From Dreissena polymorpha (taxonomy: Eukaryota; Mollusca; Bivalvia; Myida; Dreissenidae), in NCBI RefSeq assembly GCF_020536995.1, contig NC_068360.1, forward strand, positions 91,244,919 to 91,308,918: DNA of 64,000 nucleotides, given 5' to 3'. The notes under the pieces were generated by a model that saw only the letters and a program-made list of their open reading frames with translations, did not search any database and was not told the DNA's origin. Positions 49,816 through 63,289 of the stretch are shown here, piece by piece; the first letter of the stretch is position 1, and the number at the start of each line of letters is the position of its first letter. The position numbers and the translations under genes are program-made.

Positions 49816-51889
49816 CTTTTGACAGTTGGGGTCTAGCCGTAGATCTTAAATGTGTTTCTTCCTAGTGGGGTTTTTAATATAAAGATGGGGACTATTGGCA
49901 TACATGAACATACAGACGTTCTTTAGTGATAAATTTCGAGTTCCTGTGAATATCATAAGTCAGAAGTTTTATTGCATTAAACTATTATCAGACATCGAGT
50001 ATGGCAGGCTTGAAACTAACTGCTGAGTCACTTTGCGTTTCTTCCGGATCGAGGTGTAAATAAATAACAAACGCCGTGTGTGGGTCGTCTAGCCAAGCCA
50101 TCTCCTATTACACTCTGAATAAGAGCTTAACTCATTAAATTGTTAAATTCAAATATCCTAATTGACCCAATATATTTCGAACCGTAGACAATGCCTTACT
50201 TGTAAAGTATTTATATATTGTGCAAACATAAAAGAAATTGCATTCATTTACATGGAAGGCTTTTCCACAGCAGTGATATATCGCAAGGCCTGCATGGGTG
50301 CGCAAATGCCGTTGCAAACTATTTCGATGTGTAAACGCCTCTCCGCGCGTCTGGCACAGCATATCTGAAGACAATCACATGAACCACAGGTTAAAGCTCC
50401 AGTTCAAAGGGGAAAAGACATGATATACATTAAATCATCCTACTTGAACATATCGACACCTAGATCCAAAGCAGAGAAACAAATACAGTATAACGTATAT
50501 TCAGATACATGTGTGATCATTTTGCCCAACTCTATTTGTCATATGTATTTTCACAAGTGTTCGCAAAGATGACGTCATACATCTTCGGAAATCAAGTGAA
50601 TTTCTTTCTATTGCACTTTCAACTTGTGTTTGTGTTTACACACTGTTCTGTAACCTCGATTTGAGTTGCTTTTCTGTTAAGGTATCATATTGCTATTTTG
50701 TGGCGCCTGCTCAATTTAGTTATACAAATGTGAGAATTTAAAGAGATTTCTTGTCTAATAGTGTATCGCCAATGTTCTTGTTTTGTATATTGTCGTTGTT
50801 CAGCAAGACGTCGTATCTCCTTCATTTCAATGAATGATAAACGACCTTTTAACTGAACAGCGACGAAGTGGCCAAAGTTAAATAGAAAATACGACCTCGA
50901 TAGTTTTGCTTGAAAAATGGTAAATGGTCATATGCCAATTGAATTGCTATTTCGAAAAGTTCTGTTTTGTTCTATGGTAAAATGTATATTGCAAACGGTT
51001 TTCTAGTTGATGTTTACTGAAACGCTATCTTGGAAGAGTTTCTTTGTTCCAAGACCAAAAGTTTATTCGAAAGTGCTATATAGAATATGTTTTAGTTGAG
51101 TCTATATAGCAAACGGTGTCACGCCTTATCCGTCATGTAAAGTGATAAACTATAAAACAATGTTATGACGTGGTTTCCTATTATGTTTTACACGTTGCTG
51201 TTTTATGACGGCATTATCTTTACTAATTGGACAAGTACAGTTTACCAGATAGAACCACGATAAGCATGCTTTAGGAATGAAGGCTATGTTACCGGGGAGC
51301 TATTTGCCTCTTCCAGCACAGTCTGGACAGTCTTCGAAGAGAAAAGGAATGATAATCAAGTCAGTGCGACCAAAAAGGTATTCATAAGTTATTTTTAACG
51401 CGTCATGACATCGCTTATATATGTTGGTCAAAATGTGACCCCATCTTAGCAAGTTAGTCCGCGTGACCCATTACTTATCATTTTTTAATCGGAGCGATAA
51501 AACACTTCATTCATCATGAATTTCTTCTGGAGATTGTTTTGGCTAGTCATATTTGTCGATGTGTTATTGTGCGACAGCCATGAGTTTGTCTTGAACAACC
51601 AGAAATACATATATTTTGAAAAAATAATGTTCCGTGATCCCTGTTTATCGGCTATATTTTCTGTTACTCAGACACGCGATTTCATTTTCTGAGCAAGATG
51701 GGCGTTTATCAGCAACTTAAGGTGTCGCCGATCGTGTGTTTTTCATATGACACGACTCTTATACATAGCATTCTGTATTTCATTAAGTATTATACAATAA
51801 AATACCAAGAAAACTCACCTGAAGCGACGGGCGGCGCCATTTTCCAGAACCCCTTTTTAGCAAAATTGTCACGTGGGATACCTACCCTG
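49816..51889 (-). repeat. Right arm of the long inverted repeat
   Basis: Inverted partner of 46784-48820, beginning CTTTTGACAGTTGGGGTCTAG and ending CCCACGTGGGATACCTACCCTG-like sequence with TACCCTG as the last seven bases. It includes the inverted finger exon at 50257-50366. TCAAT follows at 51890-51894. Confidence 0.9.
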
Positions 51890-51894
51890 TCAAT

Positions 51895-53364
51895 GGTGCC
51901 TCGGCATAAATTATCGAAAGATGTGTAGTTGAAAAGTGACAGTATATAGTCAGTAAGGGAAAATAATTAAAAAACAGTTACGACTGGGTGAAACACAATA
52001 AATAATTGATTGCATACTGGAGTGCTCAGTTATATATTGCATCGCTTTAATATGAATGGGATTAAATAGCAAGTCTGATTTATTAAAAAGGGTTTCCACC
52101 CATACATTAAAAGAGAAAACACATTTAAGTGTTCCAATAAAAAAACAGTTAGTTAATACACACATGCTAACATTGAATCTATATAAAGTTAATGTAAATT
52201 AGTTCGATACAACGAAGGTTTCTTTCAAGATATTGTCAATGTGTTTTATTTCCATTATTAAGTATATTGTTGAAATCGATTCATGTTTAACTCACACGTG
52301 TTCATTCATTGAAAAGAACGGAGAAATCTACGCTCGTCGTATCCTCTACAGTATTCTTACTAGAAAACTATTTTTGTAAACGGAGGAAAACATACAAACA
52401 TTAACAAAACGATGAATTAATAACTACGTGCATTATGATTACACGATTTCAGATGTTTATGTTGATGACAGACAATCCAAATATATATTTAAGTACTACA
52501 ACCTTGTTTTGTTCGTATAACTTTGAGGTTTATAATCATCCAACCCAACATTAACATTTCTTTTGACGACATGTTCTATAAAGGTCACATCGTGATGTTA
52601 CATGTACGTGAAGTAATATGTGGAGGACGAGCAGAATTATTTGACATGACCCAATAACAGGGAGTCGATCAAACGCAAATAACTGGCGAGGCGTAAGTGA
52701 AACAAATAGTAACTTTTATTCAAAATGGGGGTTTACGGATGATTGTTGAATGTTTTCGTTGGAAATTTTGAAAGGTTTCTACATTTACCATACTTATTCG
52801 ACATAATACTTACGCCCCAGATGATCGTATGATATCCATTAAACCTCGCTCTAAATCCTGTTGATGCATTATCAATATTAAAAAAAGTTATTGAAGACTT
52901 AATACGCAAGTGCCCCGTTGTTTACGATTGACACGGTTCATTGCACTCATATTATGCAAACCGCATATTTGAAAAATGATACGTCGATGTTAAACGATAT
53001 GAAATATAAAAAAAAATAAGTCATTATTGACAAATACTGATTCAAATATGAACGTTTTAATCGATAAAAAAATCTAAGAATAAATCGATTAACGATATAC
53101 ATTTTATCAGATTTACAGAGAACATGTTGTTATGAATGATAGTATCGTTATTATTTGTGGTATCAAAGATAAATGTTAAATGCTTCTCTAATAATTGCAC
53201 TAAGTAACAGCATGTACTATATACTTTTAGTCAGATTTAATAGTACATCTTTATTCGATTATTATAATGCACACAAGGAATTCATTTCCAATTTATAAAA
53301 TAAAAGTATGTTTCTCTATACAACAGGTTATGTATATAGCCTCTTACCATTTTGTTATGACAAG

Positions 53365-53370
<6 letters not shown>
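51895..53370. other. Intergenic with a duplicated upstream block
   Basis: 52320-52660 is a copy of the block at 28990-29290 (GTTCTATAAAGGTCACATCG, GTGGAGGACGAGCAG, TTTGACATGACCCAA), marking the start of the D unit. Otherwise nothing recognised. Confidence 0.5.
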
Positions 53371-53457
<87 letters not shown>

Positions 53458-53488
53458 GTATATATCTATAATCTATATATAATATATA

Positions 53489-53519
<31 letters not shown>
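53371..53519. repeat. Compound CT/AT microsatellite
   Basis: Twenty CT units (53371-53410) run directly into twenty AT units (53411-53450); a further AT run lies at 53492-53519. The Ser-Leu/Tyr-Ile frames over it are artefacts. Confidence 0.96.
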
Positions 53520-53819
53520 CTAGAATAATACAGTAAATTAAATTACGATTTTGAATCAAAAATTATATTTTGAACAATCAATTCATCTACAACTTGACAA
53601 CAACGAATATTGAAAATCTTTGTAATGAAAGCCGGAAATTTCGAGTTTTAGACTCCTATCAGATAAAAAAAAAAAATGTGGGATTCAAAGCAGTATAATC
53701 GGAATCACTTTATTAATTTGACCTAAACTGGACACGACCATCTAAAGAAAAAAACAAGAGACGGATGCATACGTTAGAATGAACACCGCCTGCGTGTACA
53801 TACATTCAATGGCGAGCTC

Positions 53820-55450
53820 CAATGGTGTGTACTGCTTACTTAAATAGTCGTCGGGCGTATTTGTGTAGGGCTCATTTTCTCAATAACGGCATTTTCATTC
53901 GGGGCTTATTTAACGGCTTTCAACGTCATGTCAAAACTGATATCCATGGGCTTTTATTCGATGTAAATTTATTAAATCGCTGCATTGAAACGTTTTGCAA
54001 CGAAATCTTATTGCAATAAACATGAACCACAATGGAGTCAAATATAGGTTAAGTTGCGGCGATTTTTTGTTGTTGCAAATAACAGCAACATTCTTAGCAA
54101 CGGTTAAGTCTATGGCCCTAACTTAAAAAAGACATGTTAACATACTGACATCAGAATTAAGAGTCCATCGATGCGGATGATTAAACATTTAAGACCCAGG
54201 GAGTTGAGATATACAACAACACAGAAAGGGGTTAACAGATGAGGTAATAGCGTGGGAAAATGAGACCAAAAGAAGTGTATGAAAGACATCAAGCTACCTT
54301 TATCACCTGTATGTGTGTAATGGGTGTGTGTTTTGAGAGACCGGATCACTCCGTCCATTGAACTGAGTTGAAGGCTCGCAATAGCGAACGGCACTGTATT
54401 AAAGGCAAACTTTCCAGTTATCACCTGTTTGGTGTCCTTTTGATAGGCGATCAAGTATCGGGTGAATAACAAACATGTGGAATTTAATTCAGTCAGTACT
54501 GCAAATTAACTATTTGTCAACATTTTGGTTTTTTTGGAAAAAATGTATCAAACATGTGTATTCAAATGGCAATCGTCTTTAAACTAGTATTCGTATTTAT
54601 TCTTAGAATAGCGTTATGTTTCAGGTACTATACATAGTGATCATTTAGCCCTTTAGCTGTATGAACAAATGACCATTATCTAAGGCATAAAACATGTTAA
54701 ATGCCCGACTAGCGGGTTAACTTTAAAAAGGCTTGCGCGTGTCCTTTGTATCCTTGGGATTTTGTAGTCTAATGCTAACGCACTGGCATTGAAACCCTTT
54801 GCGTCTCATGTTCGTTGCCCGCTTCGACCAAGACAAAAATAGCATGGGGTATAATAACGAAATTATTACTTGTACTATACATAATAATTAGTATGATGTG
54901 CATTTGAAAGTGTACCTTCCAATACCTTTTAAGTCAATACAATTACACGTATTCCTTTGTTTTACAAATAATGTTGTTTAATAGCCCATGCCCATTAAGA
55001 TGTCGGGTTCACATTACTTTTATTTCTACTATAATTTCTACTAGCATATACCTTGTTTACATTGTTTTCAAAGAAAAGACGGTCTCGCATATACGATAAA
55101 GACAATTTTAATAAGAAAATGTATTTCACAGACATTATTGAGTACACATGTATGGACAATTTTCAGCTGTATGCCATGTGTTTAGTTCGCAAAATATTTT
55201 TTGTGTTATTGTTTCCATCGGTATTCACAAAACCATTTCATTTGTGTTATTTGCATAACCGTTCTATGCTAAGTTATTTTTCTGCGACGAAAACAGCGTA
55301 CGCAAATTAATGTATGATTTTTTGCAAATTATTCCTTGAATTATACAGCACATATATCGTTTTACTTTTGAGAAAAATATAGGTCTGGTCGTAGAGGCCT
55401 CTGTATAGACACGTTAGACACGTTAATGCTGCTTAAATAAACCAATAGCA
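53820..55450 (+). repeat. Duplicated non-coding block, partner of 44400-46150
   Basis: Collinear similarity includes CGTCGGGCGTATTTGTGTAG, the tRNA-like remnant at 54766-54832 (TAGTCTAATGCTAACGCACT, TTCGTTGCCCGC) and AACGAAATTATTACTTG. No exon of the gene family lies in it. 55500-55800 then resembles 59230-59450 before copy C (CAATTGAAACAAC, GGGA(T/C)ACTTCAA). Confidence 0.6.
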
Positions 55451-56174
55451 ATTAAGTGTCTTATGAGAATTTTCATGTGTCATCAAAGATAACTTACCAC
55501 ATATTTACTACAATGAATCACTCGCTTGTTTTCATCACAACAACATTTGCATATTCAATTGAATAACAATGGAGGCCAAACGTCTGACAAAATATACAAA
55601 CAATCACTTGATAAACGATGTTTTGTTACGAAATAAATCACCGTCGTGATGGCAATTGAAACAACAGGTTGAAACATGTGCACACTGCCCGGGATACTTC
55701 AAATTTCATTCACGCAGTCTCCAATGATCTTTAATATAAACGTATAGAAATCAGAAGAACTTTTATCATATTGGATATTGACGTTTGCCGTGCACCTACC
55801 GGCTCGCAAGAATGCGAGGGTAGACGTCCATACCTTGTTTACAATATGCGTATGGAACGACATATGTTGACGAAGTTCCCAGATCGCTTGTATAATAATG
55901 GCAAACTTACTGTCAAAACATAGACATTAATGGAAAGAAAATATTTTTTCTTTTTGGTCTTCACGAATGCACGTTAACACTAGTTCCTTTCACAACTACG
56001 CACCGATAGGGAAAAACAACAAAATACAACAACATATTTTTGGTACGTCATTGGTATGACCGACTGAATGATACCGTGTATTACTATTCCATAGTCAACA
56101 AACATAAATAAAAGCATGAATACAAACACAAGCTTTGTCAACGTTACAACATCATCAACGTGGTCTACTACAAC

Positions 56175-56325
56175 GCCAGGCACACTGTATGCCGGCACGA
56201 GTCCCTCCTCGTAGGCATCTATAAAGGCAACCACGCCTATCAACGTAGACTGCTACATCACCAGGCATACTGTATGCCTACACGAGTCCCTCCTCGTAAG
56301 CAACTATATAGGCAGCCACGCCTAT
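56175..56325. repeat. Two-unit minisatellite, ~84-bp unit
   Basis: CCAGGCACACTGTATGCC, then CACGAGTCCCTCCTCGTA, then CCACGCCTATC recurs once, shifted by about 84 bp, with few changes. Each unit has internal short inverted repeats. Confidence 0.8.
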
Positions 56326-56729
56326 CGTCTCTTCCGTAGACCGAATCCAACAGTGGGATAAATAAAAAAAATATGATACTGGTATACAAGTATATATTGA
56401 ATACATAAAATGCATACTCAATGTGAGTAAACGCATGACCTGTTGTAAAAACCACAATCCTAAATTTCAAATATTAGCTCTTACCAGGGTAAGAAGCATG
56501 TAGATTAAACATTTAAACAACAACACTTGTAATATTACTCTTTCCATTATTCAAAACAAATTAAAATTAATGTGCGCATCGATCAGTCAATCCAAACGCT
56601 GAATGATTGAACAGATTAACTCGGCTACGCGGAAAACGCTCTCTTACAGAGCCACCTATCGGATCTACATTGACAAGGGAAAAAAGTTTTCGTCTCATTC
56701 GCACGTGCTCAAAAGACGAAAAACAATAT

Positions 56730-57025
56730 ATATTTCCTCCAGTACACATGGTGATGTGGACTTATATATACCATTTATGAATATAAATAACATTTTAAAC
56801 TACTTTCTGCAGTAGCCTTTAGCTTTACGGCACTCAGCTTGGACACAACGGCGTGTTAATTAAATCCTCAGTTGATGTTTCGGTTTACTTTGCAACATAC
56901 CCGTATAGATGTGACAAGTGGAGTGTCTTGTACGAATGTCCCCAAATGCGACAGTTGTGATATGCTTGGTGAACAAATGATTCAATCAAATGCCCTTCAA
57001 ACGCATTTCATCATAATCATATTAT
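56730..57025 (+). pseudogene. IgGFc-binding family scrap, copy D
   Basis: Fragments align in order with the copy C module: the GTGATGT(G/T)GA.CTATA.TACC segment, TTTAGCTTTACGGCACTCAG, ATTAAATCCTCAGTTGATGT, then after a large internal loss TGGAGTGTCTTGTAC, ATATGCTTGGTGAACAAATGATTC and AAACGCATTTCATCAT. No splice sites or open frame survive. It shows that at least four family copies once existed here. Confidence 0.8.
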
Positions 57026-57159
57026 TTTAATCTCACGTTTTTTGTCTGAATCATGTGAACTCAAATGTGTGTTTTCTTTTTTACTTTGTACGATTATTAA
57101 ACAAACACGTATGCTAGCTTTATTAGATAAAACAAAATTCCTTTTTGAAGATGTTTTAT

Positions 57160-58610
57160 TTCAGGTAAAGCCTTATACGTCCAGTTAGTGCTGTTTAATG
57201 TTCGCTGTCTTTTTATGCAATATGACACTTTTGTTTGTTTGCAAAATAAGTTAAAAAAATAATTGATCCCGCTTAATAGTTGTTCCCTTCGGATTACGTT
57301 AAGAGTTATCGATACTTAGATTTAACTCAATTTCAATTCCCTTTCTACACTACACAATGGTTCAGAAACAAACATTGGTCTGAATGTTAATGTATACGTA
57401 TACAAGTGTACAAATGTATACAACGTCACATTTAAATTACAAAATGGTTAGTGATCATAATACAATTGTGTTTTAATAAATATATAAGAAAAATATTCAT
57501 TTGTGTTTAAGGAAGGAGATTGCATAAGTACATTTTACTTTTTGTCAGTGAAAATGTTTGGACATGTCCGAAATAGGAACACAGACCGTACAAAAACCCG
57601 CGTGCGTCTTGAGTGATCAAACAGATTTAAGTTGGTTGTCTTGTAACTAATTAAAACTGACGAGCACAATGTGATGAACAAGTATTGACACGATAGCGAC
57701 AAGGTCTTGTTGATTTATAAAACATGTATCATTAAAACCAAGCATGTTTGCAAAAATAACGTGCATAATTGTGCTTATTGCACATTTACGGAAGAACATA
57801 TCATAGAAGAGAACATAAATTTAAAGCAATACATATTAGCCCTTATATAAATATAATTTATTTTTCATACCATTAATGTTAGGGGATGCAAGAGGTTTAC
57901 CAGTTAACATGCATGATTTATTTGCAGAATATAAAAGCAAGCTAGATAATTACTGGTGATTCTTTTTTGTTCGATGGTAAACATTCACAAAATAAGATTT
58001 ATTTAATTGATCACGTTCCAATTAAACTTCTTTTAAATTAAATAGTTCAACCCTGAACCGCTTTTTCCTTCGAGTTTATATGCATTTTACATGGACATTA
58101 ATCGCTTAACTTTTAAGAAGAAAAGAACGTGTAGACATGGTCAATAGCTACGCTATTGTTGATTTAAATAAACATATAGCAAGAAATGTTTTCTTAACAG
58201 ACTTAACATGTTTGATCAAAGGTAACTTAAAACACAATTAGTACAAAGTTACCGAGCGCAAGAGAAAAAAGCTTACTAATTCGAGGCATCCGAGTCGTTT
58301 AGAACGTAAAATACAATACAAAAGTGATTATAAGCTCCATTACTTGTACTTTTAATATTTTACCTATTTATTTAACATAAAAAGCTCTTTAAAGTATGTT
58401 CTTGTAAAAAGCAGCTTAATAACACTGACAGACAATCGTGAGATCATTGTGCTATGAACGCTATGATCGACTTGATTCGTTCTGCTAGCATCATCGTTGT
58501 TACTCTGGCCGCGTATAGAAGCCATATAAAATACTAAATTCATTATATAAACGTGTATTTAATTGTAATCATAAAATAAAATGATGATAATTCTGAAAAC
58601 AGTTGGTTTA
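57160..58610 (+). repeat. Duplicated non-coding block, partner of 43380-46600
   Basis: Similar in order to the region after copy B, including AGTTAGTGCTGTTTAATGTT, CAATGTGATGAACAAGTATT, TTATTTGCAGAATATAAAAG and CAGCTTAATAACACTGACAG. It is shorter than its partner and lacks the tRNA-like remnant. Confidence 0.65.
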
Positions 58611-58674
58611 TTTTATTCATTTGCAGTATGCTTGCATATGGTTAACTTCTCGCATTTAATAACATCCGGTCCTT

Positions 58675-58745
58675 AGCGCCACATCGGTGGTAGCATTGGT
58701 TCATTTATCAATGCATCGCAAAAAGAGGTGGCGCCCTTGATTAAC
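58675..58745. repeat. GGCGCCACCTC-bounded short foldback
   Basis: It begins AGCGCCACATCGG and ends AGAGGTGGCGCCC, with CATTTATCAATGCATC between. Related units are at 42243-42300 (direct) and 62585-62660 (inverted). Confidence 0.65.
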
Positions 58746-60599
58746 GGCCGTGATATATGACAAATTGTTTTTTTCCAAAACGAACATGCCAAGATTTAAT
58801 CGATATTTGGTATTCTCTACAAACGTCAGAGCTTTCCCTATTGTTTAAACTGTCCGCCGTATGACTGTTAAACACGTTGGAAAACAAACAAAACGCACAA
58901 AACGATGACATTATACGTGCATGATAATTGCATGATTTAAGATAGTTATGTTGATAACCAACAATCCACTTTGTATAAAAGTCATTCTATGTATATCTTT
59001 GAGATATATTATCTTCTAACCTTTGGAAACTTTGACATGACCCAAGAAGCAAATTCGTGATTCATATATCAGTGTTAGAAAAGAACAAATAAGCGCATAT
59101 GTTGAAAGCCTTAAGTTCATTTCAGGTAAAAGATTAAAATACTATATAGTTACGTCGCACACAACGTGTTGCGTGTTTTAATCTCAACGAAATGAGCATA
59201 ACTTTTTGAATGATAAACTCAATTGTTCATCATTTTCATGTTAAGATGTAATCGAAACTGCCGACAAAGAATACGTACCCATCACATATAAACGATTTGT
59301 TTCGATATCAATCATGGTCTTGCAATTGAAACAACTAATTGGAACAAGGGCATACTATCCGGGACACTTCAACTTTCCATGCACATTAACACTGTCTCCA
59401 TTTATAATAATGCTATTGTAATATGTATCAACGTACCGTGACACTTTCAGCAGATTGGGCATTGACTTCGATCAAGGTTTCCATCATGAATTTAGTGCCG
59501 AATATCACTCCATCGAACGTAAAGTTCCAACTGCATAATCATATTGAGAAACAACAAAGTATAATTATTCAATTATGCTTGATGGCTTTTGACTTAATCA
59601 ATGTTCATTCTACGATACCAAAATTATGAAATTGATTGCTAACGTGTTATGTTTTATTTCCGATAAATTTCTACGAATGAATATAAAGGATGTCAGTTTT
59701 TGATTCCCTAGTACGTCATTATTTTATTTTACACATCTATTACGTGCGTCGTGCTCGTTACAAACTTACACTTCAATAGCATAGTTCTCAATTTTAATGA
59801 CAACGATGTGTGGTTGCTTTCCGTATGAACTCTTCTTTTTGCAATTCCCGACCCAGTGCGTCAAATTCATGGCATACATTTTTTATTGAACACACCCTAA
59901 CTCTTCAAAGTGCAGTATGAGTGTGCGTCTGTTCAGGCGGGAGGGAATATTTTTCATCTTCAGCTCTTTATGATTATATTTGTAATTTTAATGTGTATTT
60001 TGTTGTTGTTGTTTTACTGCCAGATAAACGTTTGTACTCTTTCATTTCACATTCATAACACGACAACATCAATCGTTTTGTAACGAGTGGTCGTTTGATG
60101 CATTAAAACACTTAAATATTTTGTTCATCGTGACATATGTGGAAATTCGTATTACTACCATTACAACACCCAATTGATGATTGGTTTATACATTTTCCAT
60201 AAGTTCAAGTCGATTGAATGTGTAAATTTAAGTGCTGACTTGTTATATAATATAAATAGATTATTTTCGCACATTATCACGATAAACTTGCAAACACCTG
60301 TATTATAATAATTGCTTGGATGATCTGTTTTAATTGCTGATACTATTTTTGTTTCCATAAAATGTGTTTTCATTTCTGTTAAGTCAGCATTAAAAATTGC
60401 TATGTTTAAAGGAAAAAAACAAATTTCAAACTGGTCACTTGAATAGAGCAAGCATACAACGAGTGTTATCAGAAGTACTATGACCGTTTACTTTAATCTA
60501 GTCAGAACGAATCAAATAGACCCCCGCCGTGTTTATTATCGTATGTTTAAACGACTGTTCGTTTAATTATTTATCTTAAAGTGTAGTTGGCAGTACAAC
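58746..60599. other. 5' flank of copy C
   Basis: 58880-59070 is a partial copy of the duplicated upstream block. 59230-59450 resembles 55500-55800. No promoter element could be fixed; no other gene seen. Confidence 0.5.
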
Positions 60600-62355
60600 A
60601 TGGCGCATATGTATTGGGTTATATTGGCTTCCCTTTTCGTTTCCGCTGTTCCACTTAAATGTAAGTAATGTATTGTTGATTGTCGAAATCTTACCTGTTG
60701 ATTCGTCTCGCTTCAATGCACACTTTATTCCCTATTTATTTTCAGCCACCAAAGGACGGGAATTTGTCACTGGATTTCTGAGCTTATCCCCTCAATGCAC
60801 GTTAAAACTAGATATTGCTTCCAATACAAATGGGGATGTTGAGCTATACGTACCCTATCTAGGAATAAATACCACCTACTCTTTCAATAGAACATTCTCA
60901 ACTACGTTCAACACTAGTCTTCAGCTTTACGGCACTCGGATCGGACGAAACGGCGTTTATATTAAATCATCAGTTGATATTTCGGTTTATGCAAGTACAT
61001 ACATGTATCAACCTCGTGGAAACGCTGAAGACACTCACGTATGTCTGCCTGTTCAATCGCTTGGGAGAGAATATTATATTGCCAGTTATATCCCCTACCA
61101 AGTTTTCGGTGATCCATCACTGTTTATGGTGATATCAGCGTTTGCAAACACTAAGGTTAATATATCATTTCCTAACGGCACATCAATATCAAAGACATTG
61201 AACTGGTTGGACGTCTATCAGGAAGCTTCCCCTAGCAACGATCTCACTGGTACTATCGTCCAATCAAGTAAACCAGTATCTGTGGTAAGCGGGACGTCTT
61301 GTGCGTATGTCTTTAAAAGCAGTGAATGTGATATGCTTGGTGAGCAAATGATTCCAACGAATAGCTTTCAAACGCATTTCATCATCCCGCCAATCCTGTC
61401 CAACCAATTCATGGTTCGTATTTTCAGTAGTCAAAGTAATAACAAGGTATGTGTGAAAGACTCATCATTTGAATATTGCTCAATAATGGATGCAAATCAA
61501 TGGTTGGAATCGGTACCAAATAATTCGTCCTTAGTCGTCTCTAGTCAAAAACCGATATCCGTCATACAATACAATGGCAATCCAGCGTACATGGCAATTA
61601 TTCCGGGTATTCGTCAATTTATGAACTCGTATACATTTGTTGTACCAGACGATACTATGATCAACACTCACTATATCTCCGTTACCATACTCTCGTCCGC
61701 ATCGCTAACACTTCGTTTGGATGAAAAATCACCAGGTGATCAACTTGTTGACACGGCTTACGTGAACACACCATTTAACAACTATACAATCCTCACGTTC
61801 GGAATAAAGGCAGGATACCACGTGATGACATCGACTGAAACACATGCTGTGTTCGGATTGATTGTATTTGGAATGTGGGCCTTTGGTGCATACGGTTTTC
61901 CTGCAGGGATAAACTTAGGTAAATCATTGCAATTTACTTATAATGAACTTTATGTTATAAACAAACAACATCCAAATAAATCGGTTTATGGAAAAAACAG
62001 AAAAAACACCAGCTATTTCTTAAAGTTCATTCATTGTGCGAGAAATGTAACTATGTGAGTTTAACTTGTTACTATTCCTTTAAAATGACTTTCGAATAAT
62101 AAACGTCGGAACAACTTATCCTTATGATTATTATTGTTGTTTTATTGTTTTAGTGACAACATTTAATTTTTGTGTTAAAGATATTAATATTCAATTATAA
62201 CTTCGTTTTAAGTGCATTTTCATAAAATGCATTTTTTCCAGACATTGACGAATGTGCATCTAATCCATGCCTGTATGGGAGTACATGTTCAAACGGTGTA
62301 AACAGTTACACATGTACCTGTCGAGGTGGCTTAAGCGGAAGGAACTGTGAGATCG
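60600..62355 (+). CDS. Secreted IgGFc-binding/EGF protein, copy C (3' end outside window)
   Basis: Three exons in matching phases are visible: 60600-60660, 60746-61918 and 62242-62355. Exon 1 is a signal peptide (MAHMYWVILASLF...), the ATG being shared with copy B. Exon 2 (residues ~21-411) is one unbroken IgGFc_binding-type module like the N-terminal region of FCGBP and many bivalve proteins: REFVTGFL, NGTSIS, NWLDVYQEASP, FQTHFIIPPILSNQFMVRIF, IIPGIRQF, GYHVMTSTETHAVFG. It has many N-glycosylation sequons (NRT, NGT, NSS, NYT). Exon 3 (114 bp, phase 1-1) is a calcium-binding EGF, DIDECASNPCLYGSTCSNGV onward. Donors are T|GTAAGT, G|GTAAAT and G|GTGAGT. By analogy with copy B further EGF and two Ly6/uPAR domains should follow downstream. 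The product is probably extracellular; the ligand is unknown. The 461-codon continuous frame over exon 2 includes intron at both ends. Confidence 0.88.
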
Positions 62356-63289
62356 GTGAGTAATTGTGGGTTAACCTTCGCAACATCCTAAAAAGGGATG
62401 TTGACATACGCTTCCAATGTTTCCAAATTAATGATCCATAATATTCCATTTACTTATTTGTAAGCAAACCCGAATACTTTTGCAAATGAGTGCTTCGTCG
62501 TATTACTGACGTTAATATGAACGTGACCATACGAAAAAAATGAACTAAACTCAGACCACATTTTAACTCATCTGAGTCACGGCCGTTAATCACGCGCGCC
62601 ACCTCTTTTTCAAGATGCATTAATAAATGGGCCAATGCTTCTTCCGAGGTGGCGCTCAGGCCCGGATGTTTTAAAATCTAAAGGATAATTTTACAGGGTG
62701 ATTAGGTTTTATATGGTTTTTCAACATATTTCGTATTATTTTTAAACATCGGCCAATGTAGTGCGATTCAGCGATTATAAATTTACCAAGGATGGACAGA
62801 AACATACAATCACAACCCACTTGGAAACGACGTAAGGACCTTTATTAGTTGTGGCATGATAAAATTCGTAAAAGCAAATCGATGCCTTTTGCCTGTGTGA
62901 CGAGAAAATTCCCAGCCAATTAAATCGTCCATTACATAAAACGACTGCTTTGAACCTGTACAAGTTAATGCGTGCACAAAAACATCGGCTTCTAGCCAAT
63001 CTAATAGATAAAATTGCATTTTTCAAAAAGAGATGGGGCCAATGCGAAGGAGATTACGATCAGATTAGGAGGTTGCGCCAATTCACATGTATAGCTATTT
63101 TAAAGAGAAATATTTTATGTAATGGTTTCTATTATGTTTACAGGACTTTCATTATGTTTGAGTAAGTTGACTGCTTCAGCAAATTTGAATCGTGTGCGTC
63201 TTTAATTAATTAGAAAAAGTAGTTTTCTAATAATGTCTTGCTGGATTTAAACGTTCGTCTTTGTAAGATAAGTACATTTAACATGTATT
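62356..63289. other. Intron of copy C with an inverted duplicated segment
   Basis: 62560-62960 is the inverse of 41950-42330: it runs through CGGCCGTTAATCACGCGCGC, GAGGTGGCGCTCAGGCCCGG and CGAGAAAATTCCCAGCCAAT. No further exon of the gene was found before the window ends. The opposed small frames here belong to the repeat. Confidence 0.65.

Noticed and set aside
53267-53523. Ser-Leu/Tyr-Ile-rich frames
   Set aside because: Products of the CT/AT compound microsatellite.
60673-62058. A single 461-residue gene as one open frame
   Set aside because: The frame starts and ends in introns. Splice sites at 60660, 60746 and 61918, a signal-peptide exon and an EGF exon give a better model, supported by the same layout in copy B.
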